From an uncultured Clostridia bacterium (GTDB taxonomy: Bacteria; Bacillota; Clostridia; Christensenellales; Aristaeellaceae), in NCBI GenBank assembly GCA_947166385.1, contig CAMVEB010000028.1:1-48744 (forward strand): DNA of 48,744 nt. The letters are read 5' to 3'. The position numbers and the translations under genes were made by a program. Below the pieces are notes generated by a model, which saw nothing but the letters and a program-made list of their open reading frames with translations, was not told the DNA's origin and ran no database searches. Below, one piece after another: positions 36,872-45,634 of this stretch (its first letter is position 1; each line of letters starts with the position of its first letter).

Positions 36872-39800
36872 TCACCTCCTCTGGGCGCTTCCGTGGGCGA
36901 TGTCCGCGCTCACCGTGCCGGACACCAAGTGGCCCACATCGGTGGAATCCATCACGATGCTGATTTTTTCCATCGCGTCCACGATCCTCTGGGTGTAGCG
37001 GTCGATAGCCTCGTCGCTCACGCCGTCGGAGGCTCCCACGCGGCTCAGCACCGCGGGTCCGCGTCCGGTGACCGGCACGCTCATCCCGTCCGCAGCCATC
37101 CTTCCCATGTCCGATGCGGCGTATTCCAGGCTCCGTGCCGCGCCGCTTCCAAGCTGCCTCGCGGTGTTCGCGGCGTCGTCCATCAGGCCCTCGATGCCCA
37201 AAATAAAGCCGCGGTCAAAGTTCAGGCCGGTCTCATGGGTCAGCTTCGAAGGCGACCCGATTTTAAGGGATCCGCCCAGGCCCGCCGCAGCGGCGGAGCC
37301 CAGGGATGCCGCGGCGGATGCCGCCGCCCCGATCATGGACCGGATGCCGTTCACAAAGCCCAGGCCGAAGTTCCTGCCGATCTCAACGCCGGCGGCCGCG
37401 CTCGCGGCGGCGCCCGCGGCGGCCTTCGCAGCGTTCCCCGCGGCCGTCGCGGCCCCTGAGATGCCCGCGCCGCCTTCGGTGATCGCCTGCGTGATGCCGC
37501 CCGTGAACTGCGTGCCGATCAGCGCTCCGTTCTCCGCGCTCAGGGTCATAAGGAAGGCCTGCACCACGCTGTCGCTCACGGTCAGGGCGGCCGCCTGGGC
37601 CTCCGCGCCGTTTTCCGCGACCGCCGTGGCAAACCCTCCGGCCCCGGCCTCGCTGGCCGCGCCGTCCATCGCTTCCGTGATGGTCGCCCCGGCTTCCTCG
37701 GCGGTCTGTACGTACGTTTCGGTGATCTCCGCCAGGTCCTTTTCCATCTGGGATTCGGCGTCTGCCGCCGCGCCGGCTCCGTCAGCGGCCCCTCCGAGTC
37801 CCAGCATGGCCACGAGCATCGCCAGCAGGTTGTTCCTGCCCTCAGCGCCGCCCTTGCCGCTCAGGTGCGCGGCCATCATGTCGTACATATCGTCCGGGAT
37901 GGACTCCCAGTCGATGTCGTCCAGGATGGGTCCGTAGGCCTCCATGAACATCTTCTTCACCTGCGCGCCGCTGACGCCGCCCTCGGCGGTTCCCATTTCC
38001 GTCAGCTGGTTCCACAGGTCGTTTGTTACGGCGGACAGGTCGAAGCCGTCGTACAAATCGCCGAAATACCCCTGCAGGTAATTCCAGGCGTCCGTCCCGT
38101 ACATGTCATATCCGAACCCGCTCCCGAACAGGGACGCGATGACGGCGCTGGAAAACGTGTCGTAATCCTTGCTCTGCACGCCGGCTTCAACGCCCTCGCG
38201 GTAGGTGTCCGCCAGGCTTTCGCCCAGTTTCTCACCGGACCTGTAAGCGTCCGCGGCGTCCTTGTCGATGATCCCAAGGCTTTCCAGCACCGAGTCCACC
38301 AGGCTGAAAACGATCCCGGTCAGGGCCGAAAGCCCGTGCCCGATGCCCTTGAGCAGCGCCGTGCCCAGCGCCACGCCCGCGTTCCACAGGGCCTCAAGGC
38401 CCTCCTGGCTCAGGAGGTACTTGATGATCTCGCCAGCGATGTCGCCGATCATCGAAGCGCAGCTGGCAAGGCCCGCGCCCAGGTTCTGCATGAAGCTCTG
38501 CACGCTTTCGTTGCTTGAAAAATCGGTGATGAATCCCAGGATCTTTTTGACAAGGTCCACCGCCACCTGGCCGATCTGGGTGCCGAGGCCGTTTTCGTCG
38601 GCCTTGGCGAGGCCCGTGGCGATGCTCTCCATGATCTTCGCCGCGATCATCGCGCCGGCGCTGATGATGTTCCCCGCCGCGTCCACCAGGTGGGGCAGGG
38701 CGTTCACCAGGCCCTGGATCAGCCCGGCGGCCGCGTCCACCAGGGTGGTGTCGTTGGCTTCCATGCCCTCAAAGCCCCGGGACACCATGTCCACCAGGTC
38801 CTGCGCCATTTTCACGGCAAAATCGGCGATGTCGGTCAGCATGCCGGGTTCCTCCCCGGTGCCGAGGATCGCCTCCCACACGGAGGTCATCAGCCCCGCG
38901 AACCCGCTCAGCAGGCTCGGCAGCGCGTCGATGATCCCCTCCACCAGCGTCTTGAACAGCGCGCCGGCGGTATCCGCGATGGCGGGCATTTCGCTGGCCA
39001 GGTCGCTCATCAGGGTCACCATGATCTTCACGATGGACCCGAAGATCTTCGGCAGGAATTTTTCCGCGCCGGTCCTGATGCTTTCAAGGAACCCGTCCAT
39101 CCTGTCGCCCAGGTCCATGTTCTCCACGGTCACGCCCAGCTCCGCCAGCTTCTCCGCGCCGGTACCCAGCAGCTCGTTGAACGCCTTGCCGATGTTTCCC
39201 TCGCTGTCCATCATGGCCGCGCCCAGGGCCACCAGGCCGATGGTGATCAGCCCCAGGGGCGTCACCAGCGCCGCCAGTCCGTGGATCAGCATCGGCAGCG
39301 CGGTCACCAGCCCGCCCGCGCCGGACAGCACCGGCCCGATGGCGGCCGCCAGCATGCCCATCTTGATGATGCCTTCCTTGGTGCCTTCGTCCATGTTGTT
39401 GAAGCCGGTCACGACGCCCGTCAGGCTCTGAACCACTTCGCGGAAGGGGCCGTCCACCAGCTGCCACAGGCTCGTCTGCAGCACGTTGATGGCGCTCAGC
39501 AGCTTCGCCACGTCGCCGGCGGCGTTGTCCAGCATGGTCTGGCCCATGCGCTCGGCGGCGCCGTCCGCGTCGTCCACCGCCGCGCACATGGCGTCGAATT
39601 CCTCGTCCGTCGCGCCCACGATGGCCAGCAATCCGGCCAGGCCGTATTTACCCGCCAGTGTGGCCGCCGCCTGGGCCTTCAGGGCGCCCTCCGCGCCGTA
39701 GGCCCGCTCCATCAGCTTCCCGACCTGCGTGTTGTATTCTTCTTCGGTGATCTTCCCGCTGGCCAGCTGTTCGTCCAGTTCGGTCTGGGACGCGATCAGC

Positions 39801-40660
39801 TCGTCCGCCGAGATCTTCAGCCCGCCGAAGCCGGTGCGCATCTGCTTCATCACGTCGCGGAAGGAAAGCATGTTCCCGTTTCCGTCGTCCAGCCGGATGC
39901 CCATCAGCTCCATGGCTTCGGCCACCTCGTCGGTGGGCTTGGCCATGCGGGTCAGGATGTTCTTCAGCGCGGTGCCGGCCTGGCTGCCCTTGATGCCCCG
40001 GTTGGCCATCAGGCCGACGGCGACGCTGGTGTCTTCCAGCGAATATCCCATCGCGCCTGCCAGGCCCGCGCAGTATTTGAAGGTCTCGCCCAGCAATCCC
40101 ACGTTGGTGTTGCTGTTGGTCGTCACCCTCGCCAGCACGTCTGAAAAATGCCCGGCCTGGTCCGCTTTCATGCCGAAGGCCGTCATGGCGTCCGTCACGA
40201 TGTCGGACGTCGCGGCTAGGTCTTCGCCGGACGCGGCCGTCAGGTACATCACGCCGGGCAGGCCCGACATGATCTCCTGCGTGTCCCAGCCCGCCATGGC
40301 CATGTAGGTCATGGCCTTCGCGGCCTCTGTCGTGGTGAACTTGGTCTTCGCGGCCATGTCCAGGGCGCTTTCGGTCAGCGCGGCCATCTGGGCCTGGCCG
40401 TCCTCGGTGCTCAGGTCGATCTCCCTCAGCGCCGCCACCTTGCCCATCTGCTCGTTGAATCCCGCGCCGGATTCGTACAGCTCCTTGCCCCAGCCGATCA
40501 CGGCGTCCGTGATCCCGCTCAGGCTGTCGCCCGCGTCCTGCAAATCCTGCCCAATGTCCCCGATTCCGCCCAGCTTGCTCTCGATGTCCTTCACATCGCT
40601 GTCCACGCCGCTTGAATCCAGGTTAAACGAGGCGAAAAGTTCGCCCACCTTCAACGCCAT
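36872..40660 (-). CDS. Tape measure protein
   Basis: 1262 aa, the longest gene. The TP901-type phage tail tape measure core lies at about 70-330 (TKFTTTEAAKAMTYMAMAGWDTQEIMSGLPGVM, NRGIKGSQAGTALKNILTRMAKPT). Hydrophobic helices (e.g. AGGLVTALPMLIHGLAALVTPLGLITIGLVALGAAM split around 440-480) and long Ala-rich repeats follow. Its length sets tail length; at roughly 0.15 nm per residue a tail of about 190 nm is implied (established rule of thumb). Starts after a GGGAGG site. Confidence 0.93.
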   Translation of the reverse strand: MALKVGELFASFNLDSSGVDSDVKDIESKLGGIGDIGQDLQDAGDSLSGITDAVIGWGKELYESGAGFNEQMGKVAALREIDLSTEDGQAQMAALTESALDMAAKTKFTTTEAAKAMTYMAMAGWDTQEIMSGLPGVMYLTAASGEDLAATSDIVTDAMTAFGMKADQAGHFSDVLARVTTNSNTNVGLLGETFKYCAGLAGAMGYSLEDTSVAVGLMANRGIKGSQAGTALKNILTRMAKPTDEVAEAMELMGIRLDDGNGNMLSFRDVMKQMRTGFGGLKISADELIASQTELDEQLASGKITEEEYNTQVGKLMERAYGAEGALKAQAAATLAGKYGLAGLLAIVGATDEEFDAMCAAVDDADGAAERMGQTMLDNAAGDVAKLLSAINVLQTSLWQLVDGPFREVVQSLTGVVTGFNNMDEGTKEGIIKMGMLAAAIGPVLSGAGGLVTALPMLIHGLAALVTPLGLITIGLVALGAAMMDSEGNIGKAFNELLGTGAEKLAELGVTVENMDLGDRMDGFLESIRTGAEKFLPKIFGSIVKIMVTLMSDLASEMPAIADTAGALFKTLVEGIIDALPSLLSGFAGLMTSVWEAILGTGEEPGMLTDIADFAVKMAQDLVDMVSRGFEGMEANDTTLVDAAAGLIQGLVNALPHLVDAAGNIISAGAMIAAKIMESIATGLAKADENGLGTQIGQVAVDLVKKILGFITDFSSNESVQSFMQNLGAGLASCASMIGDIAGEIIKYLLSQEGLEALWNAGVALGTALLKGIGHGLSALTGIVFSLVDSVLESLGIIDKDAADAYRSGEKLGESLADTYREGVEAGVQSKDYDTFSSAVIASLFGSGFGYDMYGTDAWNYLQGYFGDLYDGFDLSAVTNDLWNQLTEMGTAEGGVSGAQVKKMFMEAYGPILDDIDWESIPDDMYDMMAAHLSGKGGAEGRNNLLAMLVAMLGLGGAADGAGAAADAESQMEKDLAEITETYVQTAEEAGATITEAMDGAASEAGAGGFATAVAENGAEAQAAALTVSDSVVQAFLMTLSAENGALIGTQFTGGITQAITEGGAGISGAATAAGNAAKAAAGAAASAAAGVEIGRNFGLGFVNGIRSMIGAAASAAASLGSAAAAGLGGSLKIGSPSKLTHETGLNFDRGFILGIEGLMDDAANTARQLGSGAARSLEYAASDMGRMAADGMSVPVTGRGPAVLSRVGASDGVSDEAIDRYTQRIVDAMEKISIVMDSTDVGHLVSGTVSADIAHGSAQRR

Positions 40661-40700
40661 TTACTTCCCGCCTCCCTTTTTCGCTTCGTTCATTCGCTCA

Positions 40701-40937
40701 AGAGTGAAGAGTGAAGAGTGAAGAGTGAAGATAAAGAATGGTTCCCGATTTCTACTCTCCGGTCTTCTCTGTCCGTCTCTTTCCCCATTCGTCTTCTCCT
40801 GCTCCTCGCCGCGTCCGCGGCTTGTCCACCCCGTAAGCCTTCCCCCTTGGGGGAAGGGGGACCGCGGAGCGGTGGATGAGGTTCCTCGTCTCAGACCTTT
40901 CCAAAACTTCACTCTTCACTCTCCACTCTTCACTCTT
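40701..40937. mobile_element. MITE-like element with heptamer-array inverted ends
   Basis: Left end (40701-40731) is four to five AGAGTGA heptamers; right end (40907-40937) is the same array inverted (TCACTCT, one unit degenerate). Between them are a pyrimidine-rich stretch and one copy of the two-hairpin repeat (40832-40890). No gene. The arrangement of inverted arrays around a non-coding core looks like a small non-autonomous insertion between the tail chaperone and tape measure genes. Confidence 0.5.
40832..40890 (+). repeat. Two-hairpin repeat, copy A
   Basis: CTTCCCCC, TTGG-type loop, GGGGGAAG, then ACCGC-gga-GCGGT and the tail GGATGAGGTTCCTCGTC. Same layout and orientation as copies B (41719) and C (45745). 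Confidence 0.75.
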
Positions 40938-40961
40938 TTCCGTCCTCTTCGCTCCGTGCGC

Positions 40962-41204
40962 TTACCTCGCCGTGGAAATCAGCCCGCCGAAAAACGCCGC
41001 CGCCTGCCTGCGCCCCTCGTCCTCGTCCACTTCCTCGTCCGGATCCGGGTGCTTCCGCAGCTCAGCCAGCCGGGACGCCGTCGCGCCGTAGGGGCTCAAA
41101 TTCCTGAACAGCACCCCGAACATACGCCACGACATTTTGTCGATCTGCTCCGTCAGCACGATGCCGTAATCCCTCAAAAAATCGGCCTCGAGCGCGTCCC
41201 ACAC
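40962..41204 (-). CDS. Tail assembly chaperone, downstream part (made by -1 frameshift)
   Basis: 80 codons open from GTG 41204, but no ribosome site precedes it, and the frame is exactly that entered by a -1 slip at the A AAA AAG heptamer ending the upstream gene (41219-41225). It is therefore the lambda T-like part of a G-T type fusion of about 209 aa. Sequence: ALEADFLRDYGIVLTEQIDKMSWRMFGVLFRNL, with the helical pattern common to these chaperones. It acts with the tape measure protein during tail assembly. Confidence 0.85.
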   Translation of the reverse strand: MWDALEADFLRDYGIVLTEQIDKMSWRMFGVLFRNLSPYGATASRLAELRKHPDPDEEVDEDEGRRQAAAFFGGLISTAR

Positions 41205-41215
41205 ACGGAGCAGGC

Positions 41216-41590
41216 TTACTTTTTTGCCTTCGACCCGCCGGATTCCATGCCGTCCTCGTCGGTCAGGGTCTCGCCCTGCTCGCCGTCCACGTCCTTGCCG
41301 TTGATCATGCCGAAGGTCATTTTCACCAGATTGGCCAGCTGCTGCGCGCTCATGCCTTTCGAGCAGAACTCGTTTACCGCCGCCTTGCCGAAAAACTGGT
41401 CCGCGGCCCGCATGATCATCACGGTGGCGTCGCCGTCAGAGATCTTGTCGTTGTACGCCCGCGCCATCGTGATCGGCACGATCGCCGGGATCCTCCCGGG
41501 CACGTCGTAATACTTGCCGTAAACCTTCACCTTGTGGACAACCGCGTCCTTTTCTTCCATGAACGCGTCAAAATCGAGTGTTCTCCCCAT
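41216..41590 (-). CDS. Tail assembly chaperone, upstream part (G-like)
   Basis: 124 aa ending GGSKAKK-stop. Helical core FDAFMEEKDAVVHKVKVYGKYYDVPGRIPAIVP and QFFGKAAVNEFCSKGMSAQQLANLVKMTFGMING. Position between major tail protein and tape measure, plus the slippery stop region, identify it as the G-like tail chaperone. Most ribosomes end here; a fraction shift to make the long product. Confidence 0.85.
   Translation of the reverse strand: MGRTLDFDAFMEEKDAVVHKVKVYGKYYDVPGRIPAIVPITMARAYNDKISDGDATVMIMRAADQFFGKAAVNEFCSKGMSAQQLANLVKMTFGMINGKDVDGEQGETLTDEDGMESGGSKAKK
41219..41225 (-). promoter_or_regulatory. Programmed -1 frameshift site A AAA AAG
   Basis: In the zero frame the codons are GCA AAA AAG TAA. 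The heptamer A AAA AAG is the most efficient bacterial -1 slippery site, and the -1 frame continues into the 40962-41204 frame without a stop. Confidence 0.85.
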
Positions 41591-41718
41591 TTTTCTGCCT
41601 CCGCAATTATTGTTTTGCTTTGCTCCGTGTTCCCCGCGTCCGCGGGTCTATTCCCGGCTCCGCGTGGCCTTTTGCAAACCTGTTGATTCTTTGCAGCTCA
41701 GCCGCATGAGGCGGCCCC

Positions 41719-41777
41719 GTACGCCTTCCCCCTCGGGGGAAGGTGGCCGCGACAGCGGCCGGATGAGGTTCCCCGTC
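41719..41777 (+). repeat. Two-hairpin repeat, copy B
   Basis: CCTTCCCC, ctcg, GGGGAAGG then GGCCGC, gaca, GCGGCC and the tail GGATGAGGTTCCCCGTC. Both stems are perfect. It follows the terminator after the major tail protein gene. Confidence 0.8.
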
Positions 41778-41787
41778 CCCGTATATC

Positions 41788-41824
41788 AAAAAAGTCCGGC
41801 GCGGGGTCAACCCCCGCGCCGGAC
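41788..41824 (-). terminator. Strong terminator after the major tail protein gene
   Basis: Minus strand: perfect 13 bp stem GTCCGGCGCGGGG, loop gttga, CCCCGCGCCGGAC, followed by six T; 9 bases after the gene's stop. Tail genes beyond it must be reached by read-through, so it likely sets a step-down in expression after the most abundant tail protein. Confidence 0.9.
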
Positions 41825-41833
41825 GTTTCTGCC

Positions 41834-42568
41834 TCAGGCCACGGTCACGGCGATGGTCGCGGTCTTCGCGCCGTTCACGGTGGTCACGGTCACGTTGGCC
41901 GTGCCCGCTCCGGTCGCGGTGATGGAAAAGCCGGTGTCGGTGATGCTGCCGACGGCGGCCACGCGCTTGTTGCTGGTGGACACCCGGAACCGCTGGTTGC
42001 TGGCATTGGCCGGCGTAAAGGCGATGGTGATCACCTTCGCGGCGTCGCCGACGCTCATGCTCAGCGTGCTCACCGAATCGCTCCCGTCCTTCAGCGCCAC
42101 GCTCGACACCTGTACATAGGGCAGCACCTCAACCTCGCCCACCTGTTCCAGGTCCCAGGAGGCGGTGTCCTCGGTGTCGTCGCTGCCGTCTTCGGTGTCG
42201 GTCACGATGTAGTCGCCCACCACGGTGGTCCCGTAGGGATCCACGATCTTGATGGTCGCGTCGCCGTCGCAGCCGGTCTCGGTGGCGTAGCTGTCCAGGA
42301 TGGTCTGGCCCTGGTCCTTCGCGCCGGTGGACGCGTTGAACAGCGGCTTGCCCTCCAGCTTCAGCGTGCCGTTGCGCTTGGTCACGTAGGGCTCTTCCCA
42401 GCTGTCGGTCACGGCGCTGCCGTCCTCGGTGTTGCTGCCGGTGCCCCGGGTCATCTGGGTCAGGCCCTTGATGCGCACCCAGGTCTCCTGGACCGCGGTC
42501 TTGTCCTGGATGAAGACGGCCCAGTCCCTGATGTTGGTCGGGCACCCGTTCTTCCTTCCCTTTGCCAT
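41834..42568 (-). CDS. Major tail protein with C-terminal Ig-like domain
   Basis: 244 aa from ATG 42568 (AAGGAG 9 bases upstream). The N-terminal 155 residues are the tube-forming domain (e.g. WAVFIQDKTAVQETWVRIKGL, GTLKLEGKPLFN, DPYGTTVVGDYIVTD). After LEQVGEVEVLPYVQ a C-terminal BIG2/Ig-like beta domain follows (about 160-244: STLSMSVGDAAKVITIAFTP, NVTVTTVNGAKTATIAVTV). Such decorations sit on the outside of the tail and may bind surfaces or glycans (family knowledge). Confidence 0.87.
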   Translation of the reverse strand: MAKGRKNGCPTNIRDWAVFIQDKTAVQETWVRIKGLTQMTRGTGSNTEDGSAVTDSWEEPYVTKRNGTLKLEGKPLFNASTGAKDQGQTILDSYATETGCDGDATIKIVDPYGTTVVGDYIVTDTEDGSDDTEDTASWDLEQVGEVEVLPYVQVSSVALKDGSDSVSTLSMSVGDAAKVITIAFTPANASNQRFRVSTSNKRVAAVGSITDTGFSITATGAGTANVTVTTVNGAKTATIAVTVA

Positions 42569-42581
42569 ATGCATTCACTCC

Positions 42582-42965
42582 TTAATCGCAGTATTTCACG
42601 GAAATATTCGTCACGTAGATTTCGCGCTTCTTCGTGTCCGCGCCGAGCCCGGTCGCGGCGTTCATTACCTCGATGATCACCTTCCGGCCGTCGCCGGCGA
42701 GGAATCCGTCGAATTCGTCAAGCTCATCCGCGATGGCGCAGGATTTTTCATAGGCGGCCTTCACGGTCTTCGCCCGGTTCATGATCTGGAACCTGGCGGG
42801 CCCGTCCGGACCGCCGGTGCCGGAATCGGTGGAAAAGATGCACACGCACTCGTCCGGCGTCTCCGGCATGCGCCCCCAGTGGATGTCGCCGTCGCGCCGC
42901 GCGTCGGGCACGGTGCCGAGGCCGGCCATCTCCAGGTGCGCCGCCAGCTCCTCCATCAGGTTCAT
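42582..42965 (-). CDS. Tail terminator/minor capsid-type protein
   Basis: 127 aa. Reads as the 'minor capsid protein from bacteriophage' family that fills the tail-terminator slot in Gram-positive siphoviruses: NLMEELAAHLEMAGLGTVP, then CVCIFSTDSGTGGPDGPARFQIM and YVTNISVKYCD. Precedes the major tail protein gene directly, as tail terminators do. Confidence 0.72.
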   Translation of the reverse strand: MNLMEELAAHLEMAGLGTVPDARRDGDIHWGRMPETPDECVCIFSTDSGTGGPDGPARFQIMNRAKTVKAAYEKSCAIADELDEFDGFLAGDGRKVIIEVMNAATGLGADTKKREIYVTNISVKYCD

Positions 42966-43328
42966 TTACATCTCCTCCTCGAAGGCGCGCCGCAAAAGGT
43001 TGCGCATGCTCTGCGCCACCGCGCCGCTGTTTGCCGGGTCCTCCAGGTATTTCGCCTTCCGGCCGCCCTGGTGCTGGTAGCCCATCTCCTCGTGCTGCCT
43101 CACGGCGTAGGGCGTGTCGTAACTGACGGTCCCCTGGGATCCGTCGTCCGCCACGTCCACCGCGCAGCTGTTTTTCAGCGGCCCCTGGTCCAGAGGCACC
43201 TCGGCCTTCGAAACCCCGGCCAGGTAATCCAGCGCGCTCCACATGCCCTTTTTCTTTGCGCTCTTCGTGGCATTTTTGATCAGGTTCCTGTCGATCTCGA
43301 TCCGGTCGATCTTCAGCTTCACCTTCAC
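42966..43328 (-). CDS. Minor capsid/tail completion protein (HK97 gp10-like slot)
   Basis: 120 aa. Pattern VPLDQGPLKNSCAVDVADDGSQGTVSYDTPYAVRQHEEMGYQHQGGRKAKYLEDP is characteristic of the HK97 gp10/Minor_capsid_2-type connectors (the Y-A-V-x-Q-H-E region). Overlaps the stopper gene by 4 bases. Confidence 0.78.
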   Translation of the reverse strand: MKVKLKIDRIEIDRNLIKNATKSAKKKGMWSALDYLAGVSKAEVPLDQGPLKNSCAVDVADDGSQGTVSYDTPYAVRQHEEMGYQHQGGRKAKYLEDPANSGAVAQSMRNLLRRAFEEEM

Positions 43329-43639
43329 TCAAGCACCACCTCCAGGTGGCTTGCCTTAAAGCCCCTCGCGCGGTAGCAGGTCAGCACGATGTATTCCTCG
43401 CCGTCGGCCATAACCTTCGACCTTGCCGGGATCGGCTCGCCCGTGCAGTACATCTTCCCGCGCGCCAGCACCTGGTCAAAGGTGCCGTCCGGGTTTTTGT
43501 AGGTGTGCTCAAGGTCCGCTCCCAGCTGCAGGCGGCATTTCCGCGTTTCCGAATCCCCGTAGATGTCCTCGCCCCCGGCTTCGCGCAGAAAGGGCGTCAC
43601 CACGGCCTCCTGGGTCAGCAGGAAATCAATCAGCGGCAT
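43325..43639 (-). CDS. Head-tail stopper/minor capsid protein 1
   Basis: 104 aa small beta-rich protein (EDIYGDSETRKCRLQLGADLEHTYKNPDGT, ARGKMYCTGEPIPARSKVMADGEEYIVLTCYRARG), the family pattern of Minor_capsid_1/head-closure proteins. Third of four consecutive connector genes. Confidence 0.75.
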   Translation of the reverse strand: MPLIDFLLTQEAVVTPFLREAGGEDIYGDSETRKCRLQLGADLEHTYKNPDGTFDQVLARGKMYCTGEPIPARSKVMADGEEYIVLTCYRARGFKASHLEVVLE

Positions 43640-43988
43640 AGGGGAGCCTCCCTTCCACGCCCCGGTACAAAAGCCCCGTGCGGAGCAAAAGCCCGTAGGC
43701 GCTGGGGCACACGTTCCGGCGCGTCAGCCGGTATTCCAGCACGCCGTCCTTAAAGGCCATCTGGAAGTCGCCGATCCTGAAGGACTGCGCCCCCTCCGGG
43801 ATGTCCTCGCTCAGCCGCTGCATGATCGAATAATCGTGCTCGTACTGCCAGGCCGCCGCCTTTTCGAAGGCTTCCTTTTCGCCGTCCGTCTGCGGAACGT
43901 TGGGGAAGATGAAGGCGTACATCCTTTCGCGCATCAGCTCCAGCTGGTACTCGCTGGGCGCGGGCGTGTCCACATGGCTGTCATACAT
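43626..43988 (-). CDS. Head-tail adaptor protein
   Basis: 120 aa from ATG 43988 (a GTG at 43997 is the alternative start). Helical: PSEYQLELMRERMYAFIFPNVPQTDGEKEAFEKAAAWQYEHDYSIM split around a turn, then RRNVCPSAYGLLLRTGLLYRG. Position between capsid and stopper and all-helical content fit the gp6/gp15-type adaptor that binds portal. Confidence 0.7.
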   Translation of the reverse strand: MYDSHVDTPAPSEYQLELMRERMYAFIFPNVPQTDGEKEAFEKAAAWQYEHDYSIMQRLSEDIPEGAQSFRIGDFQMAFKDGVLEYRLTRRNVCPSAYGLLLRTGLLYRGVEGRLPYAAD

Positions 43989-44214
43989 CCTTCCCACGCC
44001 CCTTCCTTGCCTTCGCGGCTTTCCCGTTGTTTTTTCCGGTCGCGGCGTCCGCTGTCCCGGCGGCCTGAGGGGGCTCTGTCCCCGTCAGGACCGCCTCGGC
44101 CCGGCCCTCTCGCAGCAGCCGTTCCTTCAGCCCGGGAGGCGCGTCGGATATGATCACCCCCGCCGGGATCACTCGGCCCGCCTGCGCGAGGGGCCTTGTC
44201 AGCCTGATCTTCAC
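43981..44214 (-). CDS. Small head-region protein, 77 aa
   Basis: MKIRLTRPLAQAGRVIPAG, VIISDAPPGLKERLLREGRAE, then a low-complexity Ala/Lys/Gly tail (about 48-77) that is probably disordered and basic. Small proteins of this kind often lie just after major capsid genes; function unknown, possibly decoration. Confidence 0.65.
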   Translation of the reverse strand: MKIRLTRPLAQAGRVIPAGVIISDAPPGLKERLLREGRAEAVLTGTEPPQAAGTADAATGKNNGKAAKARKGRGKDV

Positions 44215-44239
44215 TTTATCGCCTCCCGGGCAATGTCAC

Positions 44240-45520
44240 TTAAGCGCCGGTCGCCACGTACTTGACCTCGACGGTCACCTGGGTGGCGCTGTCGCGGGTC
44301 ACGGTCACCTTGCTGGCGGGATGTCCGTCGCCGGTGGTGGCGGGCAGGCCCACGATGTCGGCCTTGCCGAAGTCGTTGGAGAAGATGTACCCGTCGGCGG
44401 CGGTCAGGACCACCTTGGCGGTGTACGCGGTAGTGCCGGCGAAGCTCACGGCTTCGGGAGTCCAGGTGATGGCGGCGGTGTAGCCGGTGCCGCCGTCATG
44501 GGTGGACTGCGGGGTGGCGCTCTTGACGGGCGCGGTCACGTTGTACCTCGCGCTCTCGATGGCCACATTGCCGGTGGGGGTCAGCACGGCGAAGGGATAC
44601 CGGGTGGCGGTGCCGTTCACGCGGTTCACGGGGTTGGGCAGGGCCCAGCCGGCGCGGAACACCACGCGCAGGGCCACCATGTCCTGCTGCGCCAGGTTGT
44701 ACACGATGCTGTTGTCGCTGGGATCCTGGATCACAGCTTCGGTCAGCAGCTTGGTGGTGATGTCGGTGCGGACGGCCCACACGGCCTGGTTCCAGTCGCC
44801 GCCGACCAGAAGCACCTGCTCGGAATCCATCACTTCGCTCCTGGGGAAGATGGCCTCTGAGCCGTCCAGCTCGTACACGCCCTTGTTCTGCACGCCGTCG
44901 CGGTAGGCGGCGTGGCCGAAGATGGGCAGTCCGTTGTTGTCCAGGGTGCCGCGCAGCATGGAGCGCAGCTTGATGGCGCCCACGTAGGCGTTGGGCACGA
45001 AGCCGTCTTCCTCAACCTTGGCCAGCAGGCCGTTTTCGCCCATCAGCTCGGTGTACAGGTTGCCGCCCTGGGTGTGCTGGATGTAGTTTCCCTTGTCAAT
45101 TGCGGCGGGAATGATGCCGGCGGGGAAGTTGCTGGGCTTGTTGGTGCCCAGCAGGACGGCCTTGTCGAAGGCCGCGCCGATGGCTTCCACCAGCCTGGGC
45201 TTCACGTTGGCCCAAATGTCGTAATCGCTGTCGTCCAGCACGTTCTGTGGGATCGGCACGATGCACGCGATCTCCTCGGCGTACAGGCGAACGTTCTGCC
45301 ATGCCATGGCGGTGGTCTGCTTCATGCCGGTGTCGCCGTCCACGAAGTACGCCATCGGCAGGCTGGAAAGCACCGGGATGGACCTCGTCTTGGAGCTCAT
45401 GTCGGGCAGCCTGCGCATCAGCCTCATGGCGATGGACTGCTCCGGCACGCTCTGCATAATCTCTTTGCTTCTCTCTTCAGGGATAAGTACTTCAGCTCCG
45501 CTGCGATCAATAAGCGCCAT
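44240..45520 (-). CDS. Major capsid protein (HK97 fold) with C-terminal Ig-like domain
   Basis: 426 aa from ATG 45520 (GAGGAG upstream). N-terminal MALIDRSGAEVLIPEERSKEI is the usual start of HK97-type capsids of this group. The body includes IPVLSSLPMAYFVDGDTGMKQTT, IACIVPIPQNVLDDSDYDIW and a P-domain-like end at about 320. Residues about 330-426 add an Ig-like/beta domain (GYTAAITWTPEAVSFAGTTAYTAKVVLTAADGYIFSNDF). It follows a scaffold gene with a long leader full of hairpin repeats. Confidence 0.9.
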   Translation of the reverse strand: MALIDRSGAEVLIPEERSKEIMQSVPEQSIAMRLMRRLPDMSSKTRSIPVLSSLPMAYFVDGDTGMKQTTAMAWQNVRLYAEEIACIVPIPQNVLDDSDYDIWANVKPRLVEAIGAAFDKAVLLGTNKPSNFPAGIIPAAIDKGNYIQHTQGGNLYTELMGENGLLAKVEEDGFVPNAYVGAIKLRSMLRGTLDNNGLPIFGHAAYRDGVQNKGVYELDGSEAIFPRSEVMDSEQVLLVGGDWNQAVWAVRTDITTKLLTEAVIQDPSDNSIVYNLAQQDMVALRVVFRAGWALPNPVNRVNGTATRYPFAVLTPTGNVAIESARYNVTAPVKSATPQSTHDGGTGYTAAITWTPEAVSFAGTTAYTAKVVLTAADGYIFSNDFGKADIVGLPATTGDGHPASKVTVTRDSATQVTVEVKYVATGA

Positions 45521-45634
45521 ATTCAAATCTCCTCTCGTTTGTCAGTTGTTTCAAAATTCTCTGTGTCGTCGGGCTCGTCTCGGGAGCGCAAACGCTCCCA
45601 CGCGCGTCCTTTTCTCCGGCGGGTCACTGTATGC

